DNA of 64,000 nt from NCBI RefSeq assembly GCF_030758455.1, contig NZ_CP132353.1, forward strand, positions 1,736,001-1,800,000. The letters are read 5' to 3'. Positions 44,104-54,071 of this stretch are shown here, one piece after another. Numbering within the stretch: the first letter of the stretch is position 1; every line of letters begins with the position of its first letter. The notes beneath the pieces were generated by a model. The model was not told the origin of the DNA. It saw nothing but the letters and a program-made list of their open reading frames with translations, and made no database searches. The DNA is from Erwinia pyri (GTDB lineage Bacteria; Pseudomonadota; Gammaproteobacteria; Enterobacterales; Enterobacteriaceae). The position numbers were made by a program, and so were the translations under genes.

Positions 44104-44725
44104 ATTTATCGTTATTGAAGGCCTTGAAGGCGCAGGGAAAACCACGGCCCGTGATGTTGTGGTAGAGACATTGCGCGAGCAGGGCGTCAGCGACATTCTC
44201 TTTACCCGTGAGCCCGGCGGCACGCCGCTGGCGGAAAAACTGCGCGATCTGATCAAACAGGGCGTTGAGGGCGAGCAGGTGACCGATCGGGCAGAGCTGC
44301 TGATGCTCTACGCGGCGCGGGTTCAGCTGGTTGAGAATGTCATCAAGCCCGCCCTTGCCCGGGGGGCATGGGTGGTGGGCGATCGTCACGATCTCTCTTC
44401 TCAGGCTTACCAGGGCGGCGGGCGTGGCATGGATACTGTGCTGATGGCACAGCTTAAGCAGAGCGTACTGGGCGACTTTGCGCCAGATATGACGCTCTAT
44501 CTGGACGTGACGCCTGAGATTGGGCTGCAACGTGCCAGGGCGCGAGGCGCTCTGGACCGTATTGAGCAGGAGTCGCTGAACTTTTTTATCCGCACCCGTG
44601 AACGCTATCAGGCGCTGGCAGCGGCTGACGCCAGCATCAGAACCATCGATGCAACCCAGTCAATTGAGCAGGTCTCCGCGGCCATTCGCCAGGCTCTGTC
44701 AGCCTGGTTCAGGGAACAGGCATGA
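44093..44725 (+). CDS. tmk: Thymidylate kinase
   Basis: Tmk phosphorylates dTMP to dTDP. The 210-residue protein has the P-loop [11 protein letters not shown], the DRX-type motif in [18 protein letters not shown] and the LID region with [12 protein letters not shown]. The chosen start overlaps mltG by 11 bases; the open frame runs 96 bases further upstream but only inside mltG. It is coupled to holB in an ATGA overlap. Confidence 0.96.
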   Translation: MDSKFIVIEGLEGAGKTTARDVVVETLREQGVSDILFTREPGGTPLAEKLRDLIKQGVEGEQVTDRAELLMLYAARVQLVENVIKPALARGAWVVGDRHDLSSQAYQGGGRGMDTVLMAQLKQSVLGDFAPDMTLYLDVTPEIGLQRARARGALDRIEQESLNFFIRTRERYQALAAADASIRTIDATQSIEQVSAAIRQALSAWFREQA

Positions 44726-45717
44726 ACTGGTATCCCTGGCTGAACCAGCCTTACCGGCAAATCATCAGCCAGCATCAGGCGGGGCGTGGTCATCACGCGC
44801 TGCTGCTGCACTCACTGACCGGTATGGGAGAGGCTTCGCTGATCTGGGGGATCAGCCGCTGGCTGATGTGCCAGCGTCGCGACGGCCTGAAAAGCTGCGG
44901 AGAGTGTCATGCCTGCCAGTTAATGCAGGCCAACACCCATCCGGACTGGTACAGGCTGGAGGCGGAAAAGGGCAAAAGCGCGCTGGGGATCGATGCTGTG
45001 CGCAGCGTGACGGAGAAGCTCTATCATCATGCGCAGCAGGGCGGGGCAAAGGTGGTCTGGATCCCTGATGCCGCTCAACTCACTGAAGCAGCGGCCAACG
45101 CGCTGCTTAAAACGCTGGAAGAGCCGCCGAAGAACACCTGGTTTCTGCTCAACAGCCAGCAGCCTGCCCAGCTGCTGGCTACGCTGCGCAGCCGCTGCTT
45201 TACCTTCCATCTGGCGCCGCCAGAGGAAGCACCGGGCCTGCAATGGCTGCTGAAGCAGCGTCCGATCTCTGAGCAGGATGCGCTAACGGCTTTACGGCTC
45301 AGCGGCGGCGCGCCCGCAGCGGCGCTGGAGTTAACCAGTGAGAAAAGCTGGGCCGCCAGAGAGACGTTGTGTCAGGCACTGCCTGAGGCGCTCAGGGGAG
45401 ATATGCTAAGCTTGCTACCCGTGCTGAACCATGATGATGCCGTGCAGCGCACCGGCTGGCTCTGTTCTTTACTGGTTGATGCACTGAAGTGGCAACAGGG
45501 CGGAGGGCAGTTCATCGCCAATGTCGATCGGCAGGCGTTAATTGCTGAGCTGGCGATGCAGCTTCCCGCCAGCGCGCTGGATGAAAGCGTGCGGCAGTGG
45601 ATGATTGCCCGTGACCGCTTGCTCAATGTGGTCGCCGTGAACCGTGAATTATTGCTGACTGACCAGCTGCTGGGCTGGGAGCAAATGCTCCATCCCGCAG
45701 TGGGCCGGTCTGACTAG
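44722..45717 (+). CDS. holB: DNA polymerase III delta' subunit
   Basis: HolB is the rigid stator of the clamp loader. The 331-residue protein begins with [14 protein letters not shown] and has the zinc-module cysteines in [34 protein letters not shown] and SRCFTF are AAA+-type clamp loader motifs. The Walker A lysine is missing, as usual for this subunit ([13 protein letters not shown]). ycfH follows after 18 bases. Confidence 0.95.
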   Translation: MNWYPWLNQPYRQIISQHQAGRGHHALLLHSLTGMGEASLIWGISRWLMCQRRDGLKSCGECHACQLMQANTHPDWYRLEAEKGKSALGIDAVRSVTEKLYHHAQQGGAKVVWIPDAAQLTEAAANALLKTLEEPPKNTWFLLNSQQPAQLLATLRSRCFTFHLAPPEEAPGLQWLLKQRPISEQDALTALRLSGGAPAAALELTSEKSWAARETLCQALPEALRGDMLSLLPVLNHDDAVQRTGWLCSLLVDALKWQQGGGQFIANVDRQALIAELAMQLPASALDESVRQWMIARDRLLNVVAVNRELLLTDQLLGWEQMLHPAVGRSD

Positions 45718-45735
45718 CCTGAAAAGAGAGTATTT

Positions 45736-46530
45736 ATGTTTTTAGTAGATTCGCATTGCCACCTGGATGGGCTGAATTATGAGACGCTGCATCAGGATGT
45801 CAGTGATGTGCTGGCGAAAGCGGCGGCCCGTGACGTCAAGTTTATGCTGGCCGTTGCCACCACGCTGCCCGGTTATAAAGCGATGACCACGCTGATTGGC
45901 GATCGTCCCAACGTAGCTTATTCCTGCGGTGTGCACCCGCTGAATCAGGCAGAGCCTTATGACTTTGCTGAACTGCGCCAGCTTGCCGCTGACGAACGCG
46001 TTGTGGCGATGGGGGAAACCGGGCTGGATTACCATTATCAGCCTGAAACCCGCGAGCAGCAGCAGGCCTCCTTTCGGGAACATATCCGCATCGGGCGCGA
46101 TCTCAACAAGCCGGTGATTGTTCACACCCGGGATGCCCGCGAAGATACGCTGGCCATTCTGAAAGAAGAGAAGGTGGAGGGGTGCGGCGGCGTGCTGCAC
46201 TGCTTCACGGAAGATCGTGAAACCGCGGAAAAGCTGCTGGATATGGGGTTCTATATCTCTTTCTCCGGAATTGTGACCTTCCGTAACGCGGAAACTATTC
46301 GCGAAGCTGCGCGTTATGTGCCGCTGGACAGGATGCTGGTTGAAACAGATTCCCCTTATCTGGCTCCGGTGCCTTACCGTGGCAAAGAAAACCAGCCTGC
46401 CTACACGCGCGACGTGGCAGAGTACATGGCGGTAGTGAAAGGAGTCACTATTGAGCAGATGGCGGAAGCCACAACGCAAAATTTCTCGGATCTGTTCCAC
46501 GTCCCGCTTTCACGACTTACCGATCGATAA
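45736..46530 (+). CDS. ycfH: TatD-family metal-dependent hydrolase YcfH
   Basis: The 264-residue TIM-barrel hydrolase of the TatD family has the metal-binding DSHCHLDGL at the N-terminus, GETGLDYHY, VIVHTRDA and the C-terminal VETDSPYLAP. E. coli paralogues have been reported as DNA exonucleases or D-aminoacyl deacylase-like enzymes. The physiological role of YcfH is unsettled. It closes the pabC-mltG-tmk-holB-ycfH run and is followed by a terminator. Confidence 0.93.
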   Translation: MFLVDSHCHLDGLNYETLHQDVSDVLAKAAARDVKFMLAVATTLPGYKAMTTLIGDRPNVAYSCGVHPLNQAEPYDFAELRQLAADERVVAMGETGLDYHYQPETREQQQASFREHIRIGRDLNKPVIVHTRDAREDTLAILKEEKVEGCGGVLHCFTEDRETAEKLLDMGFYISFSGIVTFRNAETIREAARYVPLDRMLVETDSPYLAPVPYRGKENQPAYTRDVAEYMAVVKGVTIEQMAEATTQNFSDLFHVPLSRLTDR

Positions 46531-46555
46531 CAGCCGCAGACCTGCCCGGCTCTCT

Positions 46556-46586
46556 CCGCATCGCCCTCTGGATGGTGCGGTTTTTT
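46556..46586 (+). terminator. Probable terminator after ycfH
   Basis: CCGCATC pairs imperfectly with GATGGTGCGG (a two-base bulge) and is followed by six T residues. Confidence 0.7.
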
Positions 46587-46646
46587 ATCGCCTTAAACTG
46601 GCGCTTTTCCGCGCGATAAGCAGGCAAACCGGACCAGGTTAAGTGA

Positions 46647-46666
46647 AACGTGATACTCATCAAACA
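46647..46666 (+). promoter_or_regulatory. CRP site upstream of ptsG
   Basis: AACGTGATACTCATCAAACA keeps the TGA...TCA core of the CRP consensus and sits at the place of the known CRP site in the E. coli ptsG promoter. It would make ptsG dependent on cAMP-CRP. Confidence 0.65.
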
Positions 46667-46679
46667 TTCATTTAGCGAT

Positions 46680-46703
46680 TTATTTTACTCTTCGTAATAA
46701 ATA
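46680..46703 (+). promoter_or_regulatory. Mlc operator of ptsG
   Basis: TTATTTTACTC, two to four variable bases, then GTAATAAATA, matches the E. coli ptsG Mlc operator almost base for base. Mlc represses ptsG when glucose is absent. Confidence 0.8.
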
Positions 46704-46764
46704 GCGAGCGCGCACAGACGCTCACTTTATAACGGGAACCTCCCTCCCGTTAAAACGCGTAACA

Positions 46765-46779
46765 CACCCTACTCAGGAG
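46765..46779 (+). promoter_or_regulatory. Conserved SgrS pairing segment and ribosome site of ptsG
   Basis: CACCCTACTCAGGAG, immediately upstream of the ptsG ATG, keeps the stretch that pairs with the small RNA SgrS in E. coli and contains the AGGAG ribosome site. The sgrS gene itself is not in this window, so this is inference from conservation. Confidence 0.6.
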
Positions 46780-46788
46780 CTCCACATT

Positions 46789-48222
46789 ATGTTTAAGAAC
46801 GCTTTTGCGAACCTGCAAAAGGTTGGCAAATCGCTGATGTTACCGGTATCAGTTTTACCGATAGCCGGGATATTGTTAGGCGTTGGCTCGGCCAACTTTA
46901 GCTGGTTGCCTGCCGTGGTTTCCCACGTCATGGCAGAAGCGGGCGGCTCGGTCTTCGCCAATATGCCGCTGATTTTTGCCATCGGCGTAGCGTTAGGCTT
47001 TACCAATAATGATGGCGTCTCAGCCCTGGCTGCGGTCGTGGCTTACGGCATCATGGTGAAAACGATGGCGGTGGTAGCTCCGCTGGTCCTGCATCTGCCA
47101 GCCGCAGAGATTGAAGCCAAACATCTGGCCGATACCGGCGTGCTGGGTGGGATCATTGCAGGTTCGATTGCAGCCTGGATGTTTAACCGTTTTTACCGCA
47201 TCAAGCTGCCTGAGTATCTGGGCTTCTTTGCCGGGAAGCGCTTTGTCCCGATCATCTCTGGCTTTACCGCTATTTTCCTGGGTGTGGTGCTCTCCTTTGT
47301 CTGGCCGCCGATTGGTACCGCCATTCAGGATTTCTCCCAGTGGGCGGCGTATCAGAACCCGGTGGTGGCGTTTGGCCTGTATGGTCTGATTGAGCGTACG
47401 CTGGTGCCATTCGGCCTGCATCATATCTGGAACGTGCCTTTCCAGATGCAGATTGGTGAGTTTACTAATGCGGCAGGTCAGGTCTTCCACGGCGATATTC
47501 CGCGTTATATGGCAGGCGATCCAACCGCAGGCAAATTGTCCGGTGGCTTCCTGTTTAAAATGTACGGTCTGCCAGCCGCAGCGATCGCTATCTGGCACTC
47601 CGCTAAGCCTGAAAACCGCGCTAAAGTGGGTGGCATCATGATCTCCGCGGCGCTGACCTCTTTCCTGACGGGTATCACAGAACCGATTGAATTCTCTTTT
47701 ATGTTTGTGGCGCCGGTGCTCTATGGCATCCACATTCTGCTGGCCGGTCTGGCGTTCCCAATCTGTATCCTGTTGGGGATGCGTGACGGCACCAGTTTCT
47801 CACATGGCCTGATCGACTTTGTGGTGCTGAGCGGCAACAGCAGCAACATCTGGCTGTTCCCGGTGGTCGGCGTCATTTACGGGCTGATCTACTACACGGT
47901 GTTCCGTCTGGTCATCACTAAATTCAACCTGAAAACCCCGGGCCGTGAAGAGACAACTGCCGAGCAGACCGTCGGCACAGCTAATGAGATGGCGGGTAAC
48001 CTGGTGGCGGCGTTTGGCGGTAAAGAGAACATCACCAATCTGGATGCCTGCATCACCCGACTGCGCGTCAGCGTGGCGGATGTGACCAAAGTTGATCAGC
48101 CGGGCCTGAAAAAACTGGGCGCAGCGGGCGTGGTGATTGCCGGTTCCGGCGTTCAGGCCATTTTTGGTACTAAATCGGATAATCTTAAAACGGATATGGA
48201 TGACTTTATCCGCAACAGCTAA
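46789..48222 (+). CDS. ptsG: Glucose-specific PTS enzyme IICB
   Basis: PtsG imports and phosphorylates glucose. The 477-residue protein (same length as E. coli) starts [20 protein letters not shown] and spans the membrane with its IIC domain to about residue 385. It ends in the cytoplasmic IIB domain with the phosphorylated cysteine Cys421 in [13 protein letters not shown]. The membrane motif [15 protein letters not shown], which binds the sugar, is present. It is monocistronic with a strong terminator and the classic CRP/Mlc/SgrS control signals. Confidence 0.97.
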   Translation: MFKNAFANLQKVGKSLMLPVSVLPIAGILLGVGSANFSWLPAVVSHVMAEAGGSVFANMPLIFAIGVALGFTNNDGVSALAAVVAYGIMVKTMAVVAPLVLHLPAAEIEAKHLADTGVLGGIIAGSIAAWMFNRFYRIKLPEYLGFFAGKRFVPIISGFTAIFLGVVLSFVWPPIGTAIQDFSQWAAYQNPVVAFGLYGLIERTLVPFGLHHIWNVPFQMQIGEFTNAAGQVFHGDIPRYMAGDPTAGKLSGGFLFKMYGLPAAAIAIWHSAKPENRAKVGGIMISAALTSFLTGITEPIEFSFMFVAPVLYGIHILLAGLAFPICILLGMRDGTSFSHGLIDFVVLSGNSSNIWLFPVVGVIYGLIYYTVFRLVITKFNLKTPGREETTAEQTVGTANEMAGNLVAAFGGKENITNLDACITRLRVSVADVTKVDQPGLKKLGAAGVVIAGSGVQAIFGTKSDNLKTDMDDFIRNS

Positions 48223-48240
48223 AAGATCCTGAGCATCGAG

Positions 48241-48265
48241 GGGGCGCGAAAGCGCCCCTTTTTTT
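48241..48265 (+). terminator. Rho-independent terminator of ptsG
   Basis: The stem GGGGCGC / GCGCCCC with a short GAAA-type loop is followed by seven T residues, 18 bases after the stop codon. Confidence 0.9.
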
Positions 48266-48391
48266 ATGCCAGTGCGGACTAAATGGTGCAAAGGCAGACG
48301 ATTAACGTAAGAAAAATCACGGGAAGGTTGAAAGAAAACAAATATCTCGCTCATACTGCGTGAACTCTCCTCATCGTTCAGGGATTTGCTC

Positions 48392-48742
48392 ATGGTCGAA
48401 GAAACGATTTTCAGTAAAATTATCCGCCGCGAAATTCCGGCAGACATCGTCTATCAGGATGAGCTGGTAACAGCATTTCGTGATATCTCCCCCAAAGCGC
48501 CTACGCATATTCTGGTTGTGCCAAATATTCTTATTCCAACAGCCAATGACGCCGTACCCGGTCATGAAGCGGCGCTGGGCCGGATGATCACCATCGCGGC
48601 AAAAATCGCGAAAGAGGAAGGGATTGCTGAAGATGGCTACCGTCTGATCATGAACTGCAATTCGCACGGCGGACAGGAGGTCTATCACATCCATCTGCAT
48701 CTGCTTGGCGGCCGCCCTCTCGGGCCGATGCTGGCTAACTAA
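48392..48742 (+). CDS. hinT: Purine nucleoside phosphoramidase HinT
   Basis: The 116-residue HIT-family protein hydrolyses adenosine phosphoramidates. The catalytic histidine triad is seen in [13 protein letters not shown] near the C-terminus. The N-terminus [20 protein letters not shown] matches E. coli HinT. The ATG seven bases after AGGGA is chosen; a TTG two codons upstream is unlikely. It is the first gene of hinT-ycfL-lpoB-thiK-nagZ-ycfP. In E. coli fhuE lies between ptsG and hinT; it is missing here. Confidence 0.95.
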   Translation: MVEETIFSKIIRREIPADIVYQDELVTAFRDISPKAPTHILVVPNILIPTANDAVPGHEAALGRMITIAAKIAKEEGIAEDGYRLIMNCNSHGGQEVYHIHLHLLGGRPLGPMLAN

Positions 48743-48752
48743 TCGCTCTCTG

Positions 48753-49139
48753 ATGCGGACACACTCTACTATGCGGGCAATGGCCACAGGCTTGACGTTA
48801 CTGGCACTCCTCAGCGGATGCAGCAGCGATCGCACCACTATCAATACCTCCCAGTCGCTGGTGATGGAGTCTTCCGTGCTCTCCGCCGGGATCACTACCG
48901 ATGAACCGGTGATCTCGGTGCATGAAGGGCAGCAGCGCGCTTCCGCCGTACTCTATAACCAGCAGGTGGCGCCGGTGACGGTGCATTATCGCTTCTACTG
49001 GTATGATGATAAGGGCCTGGAGATCACCCCCTTTGAGCGTCCGCGAACGGCCACCGTGGCCGCAGACGGTAAAGTTGAAATATCATCGCAAACGGGTAAC
49101 CTGACGGCGAGTAAAGTCAGGCTCTATCTGTATCTTTAG
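48753..49139 (+). CDS. ycfL: YcfL lipoprotein
   Basis: The 128-residue predicted lipoprotein has lipobox LLSGC (Cys23 from this start). The mature part shows SLVMESSVLSAGI and VTVHYRFYWYDDKGLEITP, the core of the YcfL family. The end VRLYLYL is conserved. Its function is unknown; it is always next to lpoB. A second ATG six codons downstream (48771) would still leave a full signal peptide and cannot be excluded, as neither start has a clear ribosome site. Confidence 0.9.
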   Translation: MRTHSTMRAMATGLTLLALLSGCSSDRTTINTSQSLVMESSVLSAGITTDEPVISVHEGQQRASAVLYNQQVAPVTVHYRFYWYDDKGLEITPFERPRTATVAADGKVEISSQTGNLTASKVRLYLYL

Positions 49140-49150
49140 GAGATTATTGC

Positions 49151-49744
49151 GTGGAAAGGAACATAACCAAACTCTCTGGCGTGATGCTGCTGGCACTGAT
49201 TTTAAGCGGCTGTATCAGCCAGCAGCAGCCCCAGCAACCCGCGCCAGTTGAACCCGTTCAGCCGACTCAGCCCGCGCCGCCGCCGGTTCAGCCGCCGCCG
49301 GTTGAAACTGTGCCTCAGCCGCCCAAATTCCAGTCAATAAACTGGGACGCCAGCGTTACGCCGCTGGTGGCGCAGATGCTGAAGGCTGATGGCGTCACGC
49401 CGGGCAGCGTGCTGCTGGTGGATGGCATGAAGAACAGCACCAACGGCAGCCTGCAGACCTCTAAAGCTACCGCTGCGCTGCACTCAGCACTGGAGAATAA
49501 CACCCAGTTTACGCTGGTCACGCCGCAGCAACTTGCCACCGCTAAACAGACACTTGGCCTCTCTGCCGAAGACAGCCTGGGCTCGCGCAGCAAAGCTGTC
49601 GGGCTGGCACGCTACGTTGGCGCGCAGTACGTGCTCTACAGCAACGCGCAGGGTGACGTGAAATCTCCGGCCCTGCAGATGCAGCTGATGCTGGTGCAAA
49701 CCGGGGAAATCATCTGGTCAGGCAACGGTGTCGTACAGCATTGA
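49151..49744 (+). CDS. lpoB: Penicillin-binding protein activator LpoB
   Basis: LpoB is an outer-membrane lipoprotein that reaches through the periplasm to activate PBP1B. The 197-residue protein begins with GTG behind AGGAG. It has lipobox ILSGC (Cys21), then a proline/glutamine-rich flexible stretch (about residues 23-57). The globular domain follows, with LKADGVTPGSVLLVDGMKN and LMLVQTGEIIWSGNG. The linker is shorter than in E. coli. The thiK start lies within its last codons. Confidence 0.94.
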   Translation: MERNITKLSGVMLLALILSGCISQQQPQQPAPVEPVQPTQPAPPPVQPPPVETVPQPPKFQSINWDASVTPLVAQMLKADGVTPGSVLLVDGMKNSTNGSLQTSKATAALHSALENNTQFTLVTPQQLATAKQTLGLSAEDSLGSRSKAVGLARYVGAQYVLYSNAQGDVKSPALQMQLMLVQTGEIIWSGNGVVQH

Positions 49745-50651
49745 TCCGGCGCTGGGCAGAGTCATAACTCAACAGTTTCCGGCGGCAGAGTCCGCCGGTT
49801 CTTTTTTTCCGCTCAGCGGTCTGACCGGGCAGACCGGCAAAGTTATTATCGGAGAGAAAGTGCTGCTGGCACGCCATCAGCACCCGGTAAACGTGATTCC
49901 TGGCGTCGATCGTCGGCGCGAATACCATATTCTTCGTAAGCTTTCAGGGAGTGGGCTGGGGCCAGCGGTTTATGGTTTTGCTGAAGGGTGGTTACTGCTC
50001 GGCTGGCAGCCTGGTGAGGTGCTGAGTCCGCATCAGTTTCTGCAGCAGCTGGAGGCGCTGGTGCCGCTGGTGACCCGCCTGCATAGCCAGCCGCTGAGCG
50101 GCTACCGGCTCTCTCTGCCTCGGCTGCTGGAGCAATACTGGCTGTTAAGCCATCCGGGCAGGCGACATTGCGGCTGGCTGCGCGTGCTGCGGCGTTTGCA
50201 GCGGCAGGGCGAACCCAAACCTTTACGGCTGGCGCTGCTGCATATGGATATCCATGCGGGCAATCTTATTAGTAGCCAGCCGCTGAAAGGGCGGGAAACG
50301 GCCAGTAAGGGCGACGAAATGCTGTCGGAAGGTGATGCAGGCATTATCACCGTTAGCCAGCCGCTGCGGCTGATCGACTGGGAATATGCCAGTGATGGCG
50401 ACGTGGCGCTGGAGCTGGCGGCCATCGTTGCAGGTAACGGCTTGAATGGGCAGCAGCAGGCTCAGCTGACGGCTGCCTATGCCGCCGCGCAGCAGCTCAA
50501 TCCTGCGGTGCTGGCCCGCCAGATGCAACGCTGGCAGCCGTGGCTGATGCTGTTGATGGCAAGCTGGTATGAACTGCGCTGGCAACAGACGCAGGAAGAG
50601 ACGTTTTTCACGCTGGCAGCACAGGCCTGGCAGCGGCTGTTATCAGAGTAA
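49728..50651 (+). CDS. thiK: Thiamine kinase ThiK, with an internal insertion
   Basis: ThiK phosphorylates salvaged thiamine. The 307-residue product has the aminoglycoside-phosphotransferase-type fold. The catalytic loop is LLHMDIHAGNL (about residues 171-181) and the metal-binding LIDWEYASDGDVALELA follows. E. coli ThiK has 274 residues and about 4 residues between these motifs. Here a 27-codon insertion (about residues 183-209, charged and glycine-containing) separates them, bounded by two identical 13-bp repeats TAGCCAGCCGCTG (50273-50285, 50354-50366). The GTG start overlaps lpoB by 17 bases; the N-terminal region is otherwise less conserved. Confidence 0.88.
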   Translation: MSYSIDPALGRVITQQFPAAESAGSFFPLSGLTGQTGKVIIGEKVLLARHQHPVNVIPGVDRRREYHILRKLSGSGLGPAVYGFAEGWLLLGWQPGEVLSPHQFLQQLEALVPLVTRLHSQPLSGYRLSLPRLLEQYWLLSHPGRRHCGWLRVLRRLQRQGEPKPLRLALLHMDIHAGNLISSQPLKGRETASKGDEMLSEGDAGIITVSQPLRLIDWEYASDGDVALELAAIVAGNGLNGQQQAQLTAAYAAAQQLNPAVLARQMQRWQPWLMLLMASWYELRWQQTQEETFFTLAAQAWQRLLSE

Positions 50652-50661
50652 GAGGTGAAGT

Positions 50662-51684
50662 GTGGGACCGGTAATGTTAGACGTGCTCGGCTACGAGCTG
50701 GATGCAGAAGAGCGTGAAATTTTACAGCATCCGCTGGTAGGGGGGCTGATCCTGTTCAGCCGCAATTATCATGATCCGCAGCAGCTTGCTGAACTGGTTC
50801 GCCAGATACGCGTCGCTTCCCGCCATCGGCTGGTGGTGGCCGTCGATCAGGAAGGGGGACGCGTTCAGCGCTTCCGCGAGGGATTTACCCGCCTTCCTGC
50901 CATGCAGGCTTTTGCCGGGCTGAACAGTGAAGAGAAAGCGCTTGAGCTGGCGCAGGAAGCGGGCTGGCTGATGGCGTCTGAAATGATAGCGCTCGATATC
51001 GACATCAGCTTTGCGCCGGTATTGGATATTGGCCACGGCAGCGCGGCGATTGGTGAACGCAGCTTCCACGAAGATCCGGTTATTGCCCTCAATATGGCAC
51101 GGCAGTTTATTCGCGGCATGCACAGCGCGGGCATGAAAACGACCGGTAAACATTTTCCCGGCCACGGTGCGGTGAGTGCAGATTCCCATAAAGAGACGCC
51201 ACGTGATGACCGCAGCGAACAGGAGATCCGCCAGCATGATATGCAGATCTTCAAACAGCTGATAGAAGAACAGGCGCTGGATGCCATTATGCCCGCGCAT
51301 GTTATCTATACTCAGATCGATCCGCGTCCGGCCAGCGGCTCATCACACTGGCTGCAAACGGTGCTGCGTGGCGAGCTGGGTTACGACGGCGTGATCTTCT
51401 CAGACGACCTGTCGATGGAGGGTGCGGCGATTATGGGCAGCTATGCTGAACGTGCCCAGGCTTCCCTGGATGCGGGCTGCGACATGATTCTGGTGTGCAA
51501 TAATCGCCAGGGGGCTGTCAGCGTGCTGGATAATCTGTCACCGATCAATGCTGAGCGCGTCAGCAGGTTGTATCATCGGGGAACATTTACGCGTCAGCAA
51601 CTGCTGGCTTCGCCTCGCTGGAAAGAGGCCAGTCAGGCGCTCTCCACGCTGCAAACGCGCTGGCTGGAGCACAAAAACCGCTGA
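50662..51684 (+). CDS. nagZ: Beta-N-acetylhexosaminidase NagZ
   Basis: NagZ removes N-acetylglucosamine from anhydromuropeptides in the cytoplasm during peptidoglycan recycling and indirectly affects ampC induction. The 340-residue GH3 enzyme starts with GTG ([18 protein letters not shown]). It has [17 protein letters not shown], the mobile catalytic loop [16 protein letters not shown] with the acid/base His, and the nucleophile Asp in [16 protein letters not shown]. It lies ten bases after thiK and 21 before ycfP. Confidence 0.96.
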   Translation: MGPVMLDVLGYELDAEEREILQHPLVGGLILFSRNYHDPQQLAELVRQIRVASRHRLVVAVDQEGGRVQRFREGFTRLPAMQAFAGLNSEEKALELAQEAGWLMASEMIALDIDISFAPVLDIGHGSAAIGERSFHEDPVIALNMARQFIRGMHSAGMKTTGKHFPGHGAVSADSHKETPRDDRSEQEIRQHDMQIFKQLIEEQALDAIMPAHVIYTQIDPRPASGSSHWLQTVLRGELGYDGVIFSDDLSMEGAAIMGSYAERAQASLDAGCDMILVCNNRQGAVSVLDNLSPINAERVSRLYHRGTFTRQQLLASPRWKEASQALSTLQTRWLEHKNR

Positions 51685-51705
51685 CGATAATTCAGGAGGA
51701 ACGCG

Positions 51706-52248
51706 ATGATCATCTATCTTCACGGCTTTGATTCCACCAGCCCGGGGAACCATGAAAAAGTTCTCCAGCTGCAGTTTATAGACCCCGACGTTCGTTTACT
51801 CAGTTACAGCACGCTGCATCCTAAACATGACATGCAGTATTTGTTAAATGAGACCGATAAAATTCTGCGCAGCGGCGACGATGAGCGGCCGCTGATCTGC
51901 GGCGTGGGACTGGGCGGTTTTTGGGCAGAGCGAATCGGTTTTCTGAGCGATATCCGCCAGGTGATTGTTAATCCGAACCTCTGGCCGCAGGAGAACATGG
52001 CAGGGAAAATTAACCGCCCGGAAGAGTACGTCGACATCGCCACCAAATGCGTCAGCAATTTCCGTGAAAAGAACCGCGACCGCTGCCTGGTGATCCTTTC
52101 ACGTAGCGATGAAGCGCTCGACAGCCAGCGCTCAGCAGCAGAACTGCATAATTTCTATGAGATTATCTGGGATGAGGTGCAGAGCCACAAATTCAAAAAC
52201 ATCGCCCCCCATTTGCAACGGATCAAGGCGTTTAAAACCCTTGGTTGA
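51706..52248 (+). CDS. ycfP: YcfP, alpha/beta-hydrolase-like protein
   Basis: The 180-residue protein is nearly identical in layout to E. coli Ycf[20 protein letters not shown] at the N-terminus and [20 protein letters not shown] at the end. The nucleophile elbow reads GVGLGG, with glycine where alpha/beta hydrolases have serine. Esterase chemistry in the usual form is therefore unlikely, and the role is unknown. Ribosome site AGGAGG. It ends the hinT-to-ycfP run. Confidence 0.92.
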   Translation: MIIYLHGFDSTSPGNHEKVLQLQFIDPDVRLLSYSTLHPKHDMQYLLNETDKILRSGDDERPLICGVGLGGFWAERIGFLSDIRQVIVNPNLWPQENMAGKINRPEEYVDIATKCVSNFREKNRDRCLVILSRSDEALDSQRSAAELHNFYEIIWDEVQSHKFKNIAPHLQRIKAFKTLG

Positions 52249-52255
52249 TCCTTTC

Positions 52256-52282
52256 CGGGGCCGTGATTCCATTATGGCCCCG
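52256..52282 (+). terminator. Hairpin after ycfP
   Basis: CGGGGCC and GGCCCCG form a perfect 7-bp stem around a 13-base loop, seven bases after the stop. There is no strong T run, so it may be a weak or rho-assisted terminator. Confidence 0.5.
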
Positions 52283-52321
52283 AACTTTGCTTCGTATTAA
52301 TCTGAGTTTCTCTGCTAAAAA

Positions 52322-52335
52322 TTGACCTGAATCAA
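52322..52335 (+). promoter_or_regulatory. FNR site upstream of ndh
   Basis: TTGACCTGAATCAA differs from the FNR consensus TTGAT-N4-ATCAA at one position. FNR represses ndh in E. coli when oxygen is low, and the position about 135 bases before the start agrees with that. Confidence 0.7.
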
Positions 52336-52468
52336 TTTTAAGAGACCTCCTCTTCGCGCCCGTGTTATCCTGCCTTCAGATAGCGAATAAACTCGCCAAC
52401 CCTATGTTAACTAAGGATATTAATTTAACCTTTGGTTAACGATTGGTTCACATTTTTAAGGGGGTCAT

Positions 52469-53773
52469 TTGACTACACCACTCAAGAAGATTGTTATTGT
52501 CGGCGGGGGGGCCGGTGGGCTGGAGCTTGCCACTCAGCTGGGTCACAAACTGGGGCGTAAGAAAAAGGCGGAAATTATCCTGGTGGACCGTAATCACAGC
52601 CACCTGTGGAAGCCGCTGCTTCATGAAGTGGCCACCGGCTCGCTGGATGAAGGCATTGACGGACTGAGCTACCTGGCGCACGCCCGTAATCATCATTTCC
52701 AGTTCCAGCTCGGCACGCTGACCACGATTGATCGTGAGAGCAAGCGCCTGCACCTGTCTGAAATTTGCGATGCCCAGGGCGAATTGCTGGTACCGGAGCG
52801 TGAACTCGCTTATGACACGCTGGTGATGGCGCTGGGCAGTACCTCCAACGACTTCGGTACGCCGGGCGTTAAGGACCACGCTATTTTCCTCGACAACCCG
52901 CATCAGGCGCGCCGTTTCCATAACGAAATGCTGAACCTGTTCCTGAAATTCTCTTCCAGTGAAGGGGCGCAGGAAAAAGTGAACATTGCCATTGTGGGTG
53001 GCGGTGCGACGGGCGTGGAGCTTTCTGCCGAACTGCACAATGCGGTGAAACAGCTGCACAGCTATGGCTACAAAGGACTGGATAACCAGGCGCTGAACGT
53101 CACGCTGGTGGAAGCGGGCGAGCGCATTTTGCCTGCGCTGCCGCCGCGTATTTCTACTGCCGCTCATCAGGAGCTCACCAAGCTGGGCGTGAATGTGCTG
53201 ACGCAGACCATGGTCACCAGCGCGGAGAAGCATGGCCTGAACACGAAATCTGGCGAATTTATCGAAGCGGATTTAATGGTCTGGGCTGCCGGAATTAAAG
53301 CGCCGGACTTTATGAAAGAGATTGGCGGTCTGGAAACCAACCGCATCAATCAGCTGGTAGTGAAGCCGACGCTGCAGACTACGCTGGATGAGAATATTTA
53401 TGCCATTGGCGACTGTGCTTCCTGTGCATTGCCATCAGGCGGTTTTGTGCCGCCACGGGCGCAGTCGGCTCACCAGATGGCCTCGCTGGTGCTGGATAAC
53501 ATCCTGGCGCAGATGAAAGGCAAAGAGCTGAAGAACTATGTCTATAAAGATCACGGTTCGCTGGTGTCGCTCTCCCGTTTCAGTACGGTCGGCAGCCTGA
53601 TGGGAAACCTGATGCGTGGCTCAATGATGGTGGAAGGGCGCATCGCCCGTTTCGTCTATATCTCTCTCTACCGTATGCACCAGGTCGCCCTGCATGGCTA
53701 CTTCAAAACTGGCCTGATGATGCTGGTAGGCAGTATTAACCGGGTGATCCGCCCGCGCCTGAAACTGCACTGA
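52469..53773 (+). CDS. ndh: NADH:quinone oxidoreductase type II (NDH-2)
   Basis: This 434-residue single-subunit, non-proton-pumping NADH dehydrogenase of the inner membrane face has the same length as E. coli Ndh. The start codon is TTG, as remembered for E. coli. The FAD motif [18 protein letters not shown] and NADH motif [17 protein letters not shown] are separated as in the family. YAIGDCASC is the second FAD contact. The C-terminus [13 protein letters not shown] includes the amphipathic membrane anchor. A 12-bp perfect hairpin terminator follows. Confidence 0.97.
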   Translation: MTTPLKKIVIVGGGAGGLELATQLGHKLGRKKKAEIILVDRNHSHLWKPLLHEVATGSLDEGIDGLSYLAHARNHHFQFQLGTLTTIDRESKRLHLSEICDAQGELLVPERELAYDTLVMALGSTSNDFGTPGVKDHAIFLDNPHQARRFHNEMLNLFLKFSSSEGAQEKVNIAIVGGGATGVELSAELHNAVKQLHSYGYKGLDNQALNVTLVEAGERILPALPPRISTAAHQELTKLGVNVLTQTMVTSAEKHGLNTKSGEFIEADLMVWAAGIKAPDFMKEIGGLETNRINQLVVKPTLQTTLDENIYAIGDCASCALPSGGFVPPRAQSAHQMASLVLDNILAQMKGKELKNYVYKDHGSLVSLSRFSTVGSLMGNLMRGSMMVEGRIARFVYISLYRMHQVALHGYFKTGLMMLVGSINRVIRPRLKLH

Positions 53774-53817
53774 TTACAGTTTTTGCCAGGTAGTACCACT
53801 CAGTAAGTCAGTCCGGG

Positions 53818-53853
53818 GCTTATAGTAACGCCGTTACTATAAGCCTTTCTTCT
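53818..53853 (+). terminator. Rho-independent terminator of ndh
   Basis: A perfect 12-bp stem GCTTATAGTAAC / GTTACTATAAGC with a three-base loop is followed by CTTTCTTCTT. Confidence 0.85.
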
Positions 53854-54071
53854 TATAAACCTTCCTCAGCCGCCGTTCGGAACACTCTTAAAAGCTTTCT
53901 CTTATGGTAAGTGGACCTCATTTCGTCCTGTTTTCTTATTGTCACAATTGGTCCTGATGCGCAAAATTCATTTCAAGACTACACGGCGCGTCGCGCACGT
54001 CGGGTAACTGTCTCTGCCAGGGAGCAGGCAGGAGGCAAAAATGCGCGGTAACAGTTTCAGGAGGATGTCCT

